From a bacterium (GTDB taxonomy: Bacteria > Armatimonadota > Fimbriimonadia > Fimbriimonadales > Fimbriimonadaceae), in assembly GCA_027485645.1 (NCBI GenBank), contig JAIXQR010000002.1, positions 421,416-485,415 of the forward strand: a DNA stretch of 64,000 nt. The letters are read 5' to 3'. A program made the position numbers and the translations under genes. Below, piece by piece: positions 50,915 through 58,615 of the stretch (position 1 is its first letter; each line of letters opens with the position of its first letter). Below the pieces are notes generated by a model that made no database searches, was not told where the DNA came from, and saw only the letters and a list, made by a program, of their open reading frames with translations.

Positions 50915-52792
50915 TTACTCCGCGTCAACTTGGTGGCGAATATTCGCCACTACCACGTTGTTCCGCTTCGCCAACGCATTGCGCAACTGGAGCGCCACGT
51001 TCTCCGAGAGCAGGTCGTGGTACCACTTGTTCGAGTCGGCATCCGACACGATCACCGTGACCACCAGCTCTGGATGCTCACTCAGCAATTGATCCACATA
51101 TTCCAGAACCGGCTCAAGCAAAGACCGGTAAGGCGAAGGCAAGATAACGAGCGGAATGTCCTGGCTAACTAGCTCCCAATTCCGTTGAAGCTCCGGCAGC
51201 TTCTTCTCGTTAAGGGTCACGTGGACGGCCTTAATATCGCCCTTCAAATTTCGCGCGTAATCCAGCGCGTTCACGATGCCGCGGTGCACGCGTGGAACCA
51301 GCAGCAAAGCGACGTGCTCTTTGTACGGATCGGTATCGGCGAGCGTGAACTTCTGCTTTTCCGCCGACCGCGTGTAGTGGTTCCGAATCGAAAGCATCAC
51401 GCCACACAGCGCCGGCAACAGGATCGCGATGACCCAAGCGCCTTCCACAAACTTGGTCACCAAAATGATCACCAAGACGACGATACAAAGCACTAATCCC
51501 GTGCCGTTGATCGCAATACTCGACCGCCAGCTACCGGTCCGAAGCTTCAGCCAGTGCGCCACCATGCCCGCCTGGCTCAGCGAGAACGCCGTAAACACGC
51601 CGACCGCATACAGCGGAAGCAACTGCTCCAACTCGCCCTTAAACGCGATCACAAGGCCAACCGCCGCCACCGACAGAGCGATGATGCCGTTGTGGAACAC
51701 CAAGCGGTCTCCCAGTCGCGACATGTAGCGCGGCATGAATCCATCTCGCGCCAAGAAACTACAAACGCGAGGGAAGTCAGCAAACGCTGTGTTCGCCGCC
51801 AAAAGCAAAATCAAGGCCGTAAACGCCTGCACCGCGTAGTAGCCAAACGTCTTATCGCCACCAAATGCGAACGCCGCCACCTGCGAAGCAACCGTTCGGA
51901 ACTCCGGATTCTTCGCCGAGTACAGCGCAATCTCCGGCATGTGGCTAATTACGTAGCCCATCCCCAGGAACAGCGTGCTGAGAATGATCGCCATTCGAAC
52001 CAGGGTGTTCGAAGCGTTCTTCTGTTCTGGCTTCTGGAATGCCTGGGTCCCGTCCGAAACCGCCTCAATTCCGGTCAGCGCGGTACAACCCGCCGCAAAC
52101 GCCCGCAGAATCACGAACATGAGCGGATAATTAGCTTCCGACCCAATCTTGCCTGGCTCGGCGAGAATCTTCTGCGGCGTAGGGGTGAGCCCCGAAATCT
52201 TATAGATTGCAAACCCGAGCATCACGTACATCACGACCACGAATCCGTAGGTCGGAATGCTGAAAACCGCGCCACTCTCTTTCAAGCCGCGCAGATTCGC
52301 CCAGCCCAAAATCATGATGAAGAACATCGACATCGGCACCAGGTACTGGTGCATCGCCGGGAACGCCGAAGCAATCGCCGCCACGCCCGCCGCAACCGAA
52401 ACCGCCACCGTCAGGATGTAGTCGATCATCAGCGCCGCACCCGCCACAACCCCCGCCTTAGGGCCAAGGTTGTCGGAAGTGACAACGTAGCTACCACCGC
52501 CCTGCGGATAAGCCTTAATCGTCTGCCGATAGGAGAAAGCGATAATCGCGATGAGCGCGACAATGCTCAGCGAAATCGGCAACTGCAGTCCAAGCGCGCT
52601 GGCCGAAATGAGCACCAACACGGCCAGAATCGCCTCGGTCGCGTACGCCACCGAACTCAAAGAGTCCGAGGCAAAAACCGCCAAGCCAACGGCCGGAGAA
52701 AGCTTTTCGTGATGCGCCTCGCGCGAAGCGATCGGCGCACCAACAAGAAATCGTTTGAACTTAGCAAACGGCGAAGGAGGTGCTTCTTTCAT
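50915..52792 (-). CDS. kimA: KimA-like APC-superfamily potassium importer
   Basis: The 625-residue protein has ~12 membrane helices and closely follows the pattern of Bacillus KimA (YdaO), a proton-coupled K+ importer: FKRFLVGAPI at the N terminus, FASDSLSSVAYATE, SYRQTIKAYPQGGGSYVV, DYILTVAVS and ALTGIEAVSDGTQAF. A soluble C-terminal domain (about residues 470-625) resembles a universal-stress-protein fold, as in KimA. It is the last gene of an operon with a KdpD-type sensory protein and a two-component pair, which supports potassium as substrate. Its start overlaps the upstream gene by one base. Confidence 0.85.
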   Translation of the reverse strand: MKEAPPSPFAKFKRFLVGAPIASREAHHEKLSPAVGLAVFASDSLSSVAYATEAILAVLVLISASALGLQLPISLSIVALIAIIAFSYRQTIKAYPQGGGSYVVTSDNLGPKAGVVAGAALMIDYILTVAVSVAAGVAAIASAFPAMHQYLVPMSMFFIMILGWANLRGLKESGAVFSIPTYGFVVVMYVMLGFAIYKISGLTPTPQKILAEPGKIGSEANYPLMFVILRAFAAGCTALTGIEAVSDGTQAFQKPEQKNASNTLVRMAIILSTLFLGMGYVISHMPEIALYSAKNPEFRTVASQVAAFAFGGDKTFGYYAVQAFTALILLLAANTAFADFPRVCSFLARDGFMPRYMSRLGDRLVFHNGIIALSVAAVGLVIAFKGELEQLLPLYAVGVFTAFSLSQAGMVAHWLKLRTGSWRSSIAINGTGLVLCIVVLVIILVTKFVEGAWVIAILLPALCGVMLSIRNHYTRSAEKQKFTLADTDPYKEHVALLLVPRVHRGIVNALDYARNLKGDIKAVHVTLNEKKLPELQRNWELVSQDIPLVILPSPYRSLLEPVLEYVDQLLSEHPELVVTVIVSDADSNKWYHDLLSENVALQLRNALAKRNNVVVANIRHQVDAE

Positions 52793-53901
52793 CAGTGTGA
52801 ATCTGGGGCAGCGGCCGTTTCGGTCGAAACAACGATGATGTCAACCGTCCGCAGCTCTCGCGCAAGTTCGCTCAGAATGCTCGGGCGGAACATCTCCTGC
52901 AGCCGGCTTCGTTCGGGGTGACCCAAAATCACCGCCGTCACGTTTCGATCCTGCGCAAACTGAATCAGCGTCGGCGCAAGCGGACCTTCCAAAACCACCG
53001 TCTCAATCCCGAGTCGCTTCGCCAAAGCAAAGTCATCCGAGAGAATCTTCTTGGCCGATTCGCTGTCGCTCGTGCCGTCCTTGACGTGCACCGCAATCAC
53101 TTCGCCGTGCATCCGCTGACCCATGCGCCAGCCGCGCCGGATCAAGCGTAGGGAAGACCGCGTCGGGCTCACACAAATCACAACTCGATCCTGCGTCGCC
53201 CAAGGCTTCTCAATCCGCTTTTCCTTGCGATACGAAACCAGGTCCTCATCCACGTGCCCCGCAATTTCCCGCAAGGCGATCTCACGCAAAGCGCTCAAGG
53301 CCGCCTCGTTGAAGAAGGTACTCAGCTCAACCGGAGTCGCGCCGTCAACGTAAACGTCGCCACGCTTAACGCGGTTCAAAAGCGCATTCGGCGTAACGTC
53401 AACAATCTCGACCTCGTCCGCGTCGTGCAGCATCTGGTCGGGAACCGTGTTCGTGATCTTCACGCCCGTAATGTCGTGAACGTGGTCGTTCAACGACTCC
53501 AGCGCGTAAACGTTCAGCGTGCTGAGCACGTGAATTCCGCGCGAGAGCAAAAATTCTACGTCCTGCCAGCGGCTCTCAAATCGCGATCCTGGCGCGTTGT
53601 CCGAAGCCAGCTCGTCGATAATAACCAACTCCGGCGAACGGGCCAGAATCGCGTCCAGATCCAAATCGACGTAGGTCTTATCCGGGGTCGAAGTCACCTT
53701 TGGCGGCACAACCTCTAGCCCCGCCGCAATGTCCTCCGTCGGCTTCCGGCCATGGCTGTCAACGAGGCCAATGACCACGTCTTGTCCCCGCGCGTGTCGA
53801 CGATTGGCTTCGTCGAGAAGTTGAAAAGTCTTACCAACCCCCGGCGCGTAGCCGAGGAAGATTTTGTGTTTGCCTGGAACAGGCGAGTTAGCTTCGGGCA
53901 T
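52792..53901 (-). CDS. Stand-alone KdpD sensory protein (KdpD N-terminal plus USP domain)
   Basis: The 369-residue protein matches only the cytoplasmic N-terminal part of sensor KdpD. Residues 1-225 carry Walker A GYAPGVGKT (17-25), IIDELASDNAPGSR and LSTLNVYALESLND. Residues about 235-365 form a universal-stress-protein-like domain, which in some KdpD proteins binds cyclic di-AMP. The membrane helices and histidine-kinase part of KdpD are absent. A separate histidine kinase and response regulator are encoded just upstream, and a KimA-like permease follows. It probably reports K+ or cyclic-di-AMP state to these partners. It overlaps the regulator gene by 14 bp. Confidence 0.88.
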   Translation of the reverse strand: MPEANSPVPGKHKIFLGYAPGVGKTFQLLDEANRRHARGQDVVIGLVDSHGRKPTEDIAAGLEVVPPKVTSTPDKTYVDLDLDAILARSPELVIIDELASDNAPGSRFESRWQDVEFLLSRGIHVLSTLNVYALESLNDHVHDITGVKITNTVPDQMLHDADEVEIVDVTPNALLNRVKRGDVYVDGATPVELSTFFNEAALSALREIALREIAGHVDEDLVSYRKEKRIEKPWATQDRVVICVSPTRSSLRLIRRGWRMGQRMHGEVIAVHVKDGTSDSESAKKILSDDFALAKRLGIETVVLEGPLAPTLIQFAQDRNVTAVILGHPERSRLQEMFRPSILSELARELRTVDIIVVSTETAAAPDSH

Positions 53902-54661
53902 GAGATGAAGGCAAGTCCACGGTCAACATGGAGTCGATCCAATTTCGGAGTGCAGAGGTCAAATCTTCGATGATCAACTTAGGCGTCTCCGGCAGACTCG
54001 CGTTGGTCCACAGGAAGTCTGCCAGATATTCTTCGGCCAGAGCTTGCCAAAAACGCGGCCCGCCCGGAACTTGCTCCAGATCGGCGTGCGCTTTCACCAA
54101 CTCCTGCAGATAAGCTGGCAAGGTCACCGTGATAATTCGGTCCTGACCCTGACCAACGACGCGAAAATCGCAATGGAAGTCGCCGGTCTGCTCGTCCGGA
54201 TGATCCTCTTCCGAAGAGAACGAGTAGCCATTGAAAGTCGTCCGCGTGAAGCTCTTGCAAACCATCCCGACCGGTACCGCCGTGTGGTGCTCAACTTCTC
54301 GATCGAGCGTGGTGCGAACCGCCGCCCGGAGCGTCTCCGCCGTAAATGGCTTTCGGAGAAAGTCCTGCGCGCCGGCCTGAATCGCCTCAAGGGCTAGATC
54401 AATCGTTCCAAATGCCGTCGCAAGAATGAACTTGGCCTTCGGGTTCCGCGCAAAAATCGCCTTCTGAACCTCAATCCCCGTCATCTGCGGCATTCGCTGG
54501 TCCACGATAACCAGGTCAAAATTTTCACCGTTGCCGTACTTCTCAAGCCCTTCGATCCCGTTTGTTGCGGTTTCGACCTGATAGCCTACGTGGCGGAGTG
54601 CAAGTTGCATCATCGTCCGCACGTTCGTTTCGTCATCAATGATGAGCAGTTTTTCGTTCAA
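53888..54661 (-). CDS. Response regulator with an unrecognised output domain
   Basis: Residues 1-120 form a complete receiver domain: Asp9, Asp10, phosphoacceptor Asp54 (VIVDQRMPQMTG), Thr82 and Lys104 (LRKPF). The rest, about residues 130-257, is not a helix-turn-helix of OmpR, NarL or NtrC type. It has beta strands (FHCDFRVVGQGQDRIITVTL) followed by helices (LAEEYLADFLWTNA) and no recognised family. It overlaps the kinase gene by 4 bp, so the kinase upstream is its likely partner. Output by protein binding, possibly to the KdpD-like protein, is inferred. Confidence 0.88.
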   Translation of the reverse strand: MNEKLLIIDDETNVRTMMQLALRHVGYQVETATNGIEGLEKYGNGENFDLVIVDQRMPQMTGIEVQKAIFARNPKAKFILATAFGTIDLALEAIQAGAQDFLRKPFTAETLRAAVRTTLDREVEHHTAVPVGMVCKSFTRTTFNGYSFSSEEDHPDEQTGDFHCDFRVVGQGQDRIITVTLPAYLQELVKAHADLEQVPGGPRFWQALAEEYLADFLWTNASLPETPKLIIEDLTSALRNWIDSMLTVDLPSSHARS

Positions 54662-56514
54662 GCGTTCGTTTCCTCGCGTGGTGGCGCGGCTATAGGTATC
54701 CAGAATCGAAACACAGAACCTTCACCAAGCTCGCTATTCACGCTCATATCGCCACCATGATTTCTGACGATTTTTTGCGCGATGCTGAGCCCAAGTCCTG
54801 CTCCCCCTTGGGTCGCTCCGGGTACCTGCACGAACCGTTCAAAAATTCTCCGCAGGTAGTCCTGCGGAATCCCTTCTCCGGTGTCATGCACTTCGAAAGA
54901 TACTTGATTCTCGCGGTGTAAAGCGCGTACCGTAATCGCGCCGTTTTCCGGCGTATGCCGCACCGCGTTGTTCACCAAATTGGTCAAAACCTGCCCGATC
55001 TGGGTTGCATCCGCAAGAATCTCCGGCAAATCCGGCTCAATCTCCACCTTCAAATGCACCCCTTTTTGCTCTGCAATGGGCATCATCGTGTGCTCCAAAT
55101 CTTCCAATAGTCCCGAAGGCGATATCCGCCGCAAGGTCGGCGGCAAGGTCCCCGACTCCAGCCGGGTCACGTCCAACAAGTCCTTCGTTAATTTCTTAAG
55201 CCGCAACAGGTCGTCTCGCTGCACCGCCACCAACTGCTTTTGGTCCGCCGTAAGCTCGCCCGCCGCCCCTTCTTCCAGCAACTGCACCGCCAACAACATG
55301 CTCGAAACCGGCGTCCGCAGCTCGTGCGCCGCCACCCCGATGAACTCTGTCTTCATCCGGTCCAAAACGCGAAGGTAAGTGACATCCTCCAAAACCGCCA
55401 CCGCGCCGAGGCGGAAGTTCGCGTCCGTCAACATCGGCGTCACGCGCATTCGGTAAATCTGCTCCTTACCGTCCACGTTCAGGCTCACCAGGCTCCGCTC
55501 GTCCTCGCTCGCGTGCACCTCCTGGTCGTCCACCGCGTTCTCCAGCGCCTCCACAATTCGCGAATCCGAAATGTGGTCCTTCAGCGGCGTCCGCGGCGAG
55601 CTCGCCACTGGCCCGAAAATGTCCTGCGCCGCCCGGTTCAGGTGGACAATTCGCAAGCGCGCATCTGTAACGATAACCGGGTCATACAAGCTGTCCAGCG
55701 CTGCGTCCGACATCCGTTGCGCCCGCTCCAGCCGACGAACGTTCGCGTTCTGCATCTCGCTAAACCGCGTCGCCATCTCGTTAAAGCTGTCCGCCAAGTG
55801 CCCAATCTCGTCGTCCCGAGGAATCGTCAACCGCTCCGACAAGTTCCCCGACCCCAGCGATTCCGCGTGCTTCGCAATAATCGCCAGCGGCCGCAGCGCC
55901 ATGTTCATCATTCGGTACGCCAAAAAGATCGCCGCCGCCAGCGCAAACACGGTGACAAAAATCCCCACGTTCGAGAACCGCATCGCCGCTTCCTTCGCTC
56001 GGTCGTTTTCCGAAAGAATCGCCTGCTCGTTCAGCCCCCGAATCTGGCTGGTCAAAAACAGAATCTCTCGCATTTGCGGCTCAAGCTGCTCCTGTCGAAC
56101 TCGCTCTAGCCCCGGCTGCACGCTTAGCTGGTTCGCATCCGCAAGGCTCATCGCCGTCGCCGCATACCGCGAGTGGAGCGAAACCAAATCGCCGTACGCC
56201 CGAATCTCTTCGGGATCCGTCAAAAGCTCCGAGATCCGCTGCACGTCGCCGCTCGAGCGCGACACGTTCGATTGCACCATCCCCGCCCCGCGAACCGTGT
56301 CGCCGCGCAAAATCGTCTCGAACCCCAGCCGCTGCTCGCGCATCGCCGATTCCAAATCCTGCGTCGCCAAAATCGTCGGATAGTTCAGGCTCAAAACCGA
56401 GTCGATCGAACCGCGAAGCGAAATGAAGCTGAGCACGGCACCGCTAAGAATCAGGCCGACCAAAAGGACCAGCGACAAATGGCTGATCAAAAGCTGGATG
56501 CGAAGGCTTCGCAC
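54658..56514 (-). CDS. Membrane sensor histidine kinase (HAMP-PAS-HisKA)
   Basis: The 618-residue kinase starts with GTG. It has two membrane helices (10-32 and 183-203) around a ~150-residue helical extracytoplasmic sensor, a HAMP linker (204-256), a PAS domain (about 265-380), a dimerisation domain with phosphoacceptor His397 (VAAHELRTP) and an ATPase domain with N-box NLVNNAVRHT and G-boxes DTGEGIP and GGAGLGLSIAQKI. It is the first gene of a four-gene operon with a response regulator, a KdpD-type sensor and KimA. It is not KdpD-like in its membrane part, so the signal it senses is unknown. Confidence 0.92.
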   Translation of the reverse strand: MRSLRIQLLISHLSLVLLVGLILSGAVLSFISLRGSIDSVLSLNYPTILATQDLESAMREQRLGFETILRGDTVRGAGMVQSNVSRSSGDVQRISELLTDPEEIRAYGDLVSLHSRYAATAMSLADANQLSVQPGLERVRQEQLEPQMREILFLTSQIRGLNEQAILSENDRAKEAAMRFSNVGIFVTVFALAAAIFLAYRMMNMALRPLAIIAKHAESLGSGNLSERLTIPRDDEIGHLADSFNEMATRFSEMQNANVRRLERAQRMSDAALDSLYDPVIVTDARLRIVHLNRAAQDIFGPVASSPRTPLKDHISDSRIVEALENAVDDQEVHASEDERSLVSLNVDGKEQIYRMRVTPMLTDANFRLGAVAVLEDVTYLRVLDRMKTEFIGVAAHELRTPVSSMLLAVQLLEEGAAGELTADQKQLVAVQRDDLLRLKKLTKDLLDVTRLESGTLPPTLRRISPSGLLEDLEHTMMPIAEQKGVHLKVEIEPDLPEILADATQIGQVLTNLVNNAVRHTPENGAITVRALHRENQVSFEVHDTGEGIPQDYLRRIFERFVQVPGATQGGAGLGLSIAQKIVRNHGGDMSVNSELGEGSVFRFWIPIAAPPREETNA

Positions 56515-56572
56515 CCTCGCATTGTGTCACCTGGCCCAAATGCCCGCCCAGAAACCCATTCATAATGGATAG

Positions 56573-57232
56573 GTGACGATCAAGTTCTTGCTTCTCACCG
56601 CCGCCGGCGCCCTCGCTACCGGAGGTGCCCTCATGGCCTACCTCAGCACCCGGCCCGTGGTCGTGAACGAAGCCATCGTCAGCTCCGAACCCCGCCACCC
56701 CGTGACCTCGGAGATGAACAAGTTCACCGCCGAGCGAAAACTGAAAGACGCCCCGAAGTTTGAGCGCACCGCCGCTTTTGGCGAAAAAATCAAGATCGCC
56801 GACGCCCAAAACGAGAAGCCGCAGTTCGTGATGTTCATCAAAGACGGCTGCCCCTGCAGCATCGAAGTCGAGCCCCTCTTCCACGATCTCAACAAGGTCT
56901 ATGGCAAGCGCATCGACTTCGTCGGAGTCATCGACGTCGCCGAAACCAAAGCCAAGCAGTGGCACACCGACATGCTCATGCCGTACCCCGTGATCGCGGA
57001 CGAGCAGCAAGAAATCATCCAGGCCTACGGAATCAAAAACTCCGCCTTCAGCGCCCTCATCAGCCAAGACGGAAAGATCGTAAAGATGTGGCCGGGCTAC
57101 TCGAAGTCGATTCTGAAGGAAATGAACGAGACGTTCGCCAAAGAAGTCGGCCTAAAAGCCAAACCCTTCGACCCCAAATACGCCCCGGAACGCGCCACCT
57201 CCGGCTGCCAGTTCACTCTCGAAAAGGCTTAA
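56573..57232 (+). CDS. Thioredoxin-fold (redoxin-like) membrane-anchored protein
   Basis: The 219-residue protein starts with GTG and an N-terminal membrane helix (FLLLTAAGALATGGALMAYL). A thioredoxin-like domain follows with FVMFIKDGCPCSIEVEPLF, whose Cys-Pro-Cys takes the place of the usual CxxC, and YPVIADEQQEIIQAYGI, typical of AhpC/redoxin proteins. It may reduce or peroxidise substrates outside the cytoplasm. It diverges from the kinase operon, 58 bp away, and converges on a lipoprotein gene with a 4-bp overlap of the two 3' ends. Confidence 0.82.
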   Translation: MTIKFLLLTAAGALATGGALMAYLSTRPVVVNEAIVSSEPRHPVTSEMNKFTAERKLKDAPKFERTAAFGEKIKIADAQNEKPQFVMFIKDGCPCSIEVEPLFHDLNKVYGKRIDFVGVIDVAETKAKQWHTDMLMPYPVIADEQQEIIQAYGIKNSAFSALISQDGKIVKMWPGYSKSILKEMNETFAKEVGLKAKPFDPKYAPERATSGCQFTLEKA

Positions 57233-57600
57233 CCCTTTCCGACTTCGATCTCGGAGCTAAGGCTCTGCTTCCCGCCCCGCTTCTTCATCTCCTGCCGCAT
57301 CAGCTTCTCGGCGCGGTCCTTCATGGCCTTGTCATCCACCCGCCCGGAAATCGAGACGACCGTGTCCGTCACCCGCAAATCCAAAACCGCCCCCGGACCG
57401 CTTAAAACGGGGTCTGCGAGCAGAGCTTCGTTCAGTTTGCTGAGTAGGTCCACTTGCTTCAGAGCCGGATTAGCCTTAGCCGGGTCTTCGCGTGCAATGA
57501 CCGGAGGATCACCTTTGCGCTCGGGTGCGGGTTTCGGGGCAGTTGGGGCGCAGCCGAAGGCAATGGGGGCGAGGGCCGTTAAAAGAGTTAGAATGCGCAT
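57229..57600 (-). CDS. Lipoprotein with BON-like domain
   Basis: The 123-residue product has a lipoprotein signal (LAPIAFGC with Cys17 as likely lipid site) followed by a Pro/Lys-rich linker. The C-terminal half (LSKLNEALLADPVL, then VVSISGRVDDKAMKDRAEKLM) resembles a BON domain, found in periplasmic proteins thought to bind membranes. The similarity is short, so this is tentative. Its 3' end overlaps the redoxin gene end. Confidence 0.65.
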   Translation of the reverse strand: MRILTLLTALAPIAFGCAPTAPKPAPERKGDPPVIAREDPAKANPALKQVDLLSKLNEALLADPVLSGPGAVLDLRVTDTVVSISGRVDDKAMKDRAEKLMRQEMKKRGGKQSLSSEIEVGKG

Positions 57601-58045
57601 TGAGTCCTGCTCAGAACGAACGAACCGCGTGACAAGTTCCTAATTCAGGCATCAATATCGGCCGACGACGCAATAATGTTCAACGAGCGACGGTAGCATC
57701 TTGCTGCCAAAAAGATTCAGCGACATCTCGACTCAGTCGAAGGCTGAAAGCACTTGGGTTTTCTAGAAGCCAATTCTCCTTTCGTGAACGAAAGAGAGCG
57801 CCGGGCTTGGGGTTGGGAGCTGTTTTAAATGCCGCTCCAGTCAGTCGGATGAGGTGCAAAGAATCATAAAATTGCACATAAAATATGCGCAAGATAGCAG
57901 AAAACCAAGCCACCCGAAGTGTGACAACGGTACGCCTCACAATGCGCCCATCAACCCGTACCTCGCTTAGCCTGAGCAATTTAGATAAGATGACGCTCGT
58001 AAGGTCTGCCCAAGCTTTGATAATCATGCTGCATCGGTGAAGACG
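57601..58045. other. Gene-free stretch
   Basis: This 445-bp stretch carries only a poorly supported 115-codon minus-strand frame whose product resembles no family and lacks a clear start. I see no terminator or RNA gene. It probably contains the promoter of the BON-like lipoprotein gene and the 3' end of the RHS operon transcript. Confidence 0.45.
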
Positions 58046-58615
58046 CTAAATTTTCTGGTTATAGGGCAATATCGTTATTGGCTGCCCAACAAACCTCTCA
58101 ATCTCAACATCATGTTGCAAGGTGCTATCGTAACGGATCGAGTCTAGAATAAGCTTCAATTTCGCTTCCATATTGACCTTCGATCGAAACTTTACAGCGA
58201 CTGCTGAAGGACTTCTGAACCAAAATCCCAATGAAAGTTTCTGGTCTTTACGAGACGTAGACAGTACATTCCAGTGGATAGTTGCCCCGTCAAACTGGAT
58301 GCCCTTTCTTGCCGGATCAGCTTCGGTCGCATCCTTGTCAAACATCGTCAACGCACCGGGTTCTAGTCGACTCTCCACGCTGATGGAAAGTTCATCATTC
58401 AGTTCGTTCACGAACAAATACTCCCCAGCCAGGAGACCTTTACGAGCTTTGAATTCAGATGGAATCGAAAGCAAGAACTTCCTCTTCTCACTGTCTTCTA
58501 AAGCAAAAGGTTCAAATCCGGTTGTGCCTTTGTATGGCAATAGTTTACTTGCGGGCCGCGAGCAGGCGAAGCACATGCACGTCAGAACCAGTAGTAGCGC
58601 AATCTGGCGCCACAT
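58046..58615 (-). CDS. Small lipoprotein of the RHS operon
   Basis: The ATG at 58615 overlaps the RHS stop by one base (TAATG). The 189-residue product has a signal peptide rich in Cys (ALLLVLTCMCFACSRP); the lipid-modified Cys is most likely in CFACSR. The mature part is a mixed alpha/beta domain with LSIPSEFKARKGLLAGEYLF and no recognised family. Its tight coupling to the end of the RHS gene is the place where an immunity or accessory protein often lies, but that role is inferred from position only. Confidence 0.7.
   Translation of the reverse strand: MWRQIALLLVLTCMCFACSRPASKLLPYKGTTGFEPFALEDSEKRKFLLSIPSEFKARKGLLAGEYLFVNELNDELSISVESRLEPGALTMFDKDATEADPARKGIQFDGATIHWNVLSTSRKDQKLSLGFWFRSPSAVAVKFRSKVNMEAKLKLILDSIRYDSTLQHDVEIERFVGQPITILPYNQKI

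Noticed and set aside
51554..52921. 455-codon plus-strand frame opposite the KimA-like gene
   Set aside because: It is very rich in Arg, Asn and His, as expected for the complement of a membrane-protein gene; no independent signal.
57680..58027. 115-codon minus-strand frame between the BON lipoprotein and the RHS operon
   Set aside because: No family pattern, no ribosome-binding site and no coupling to neighbours; kept only as part of a gene-free stretch.
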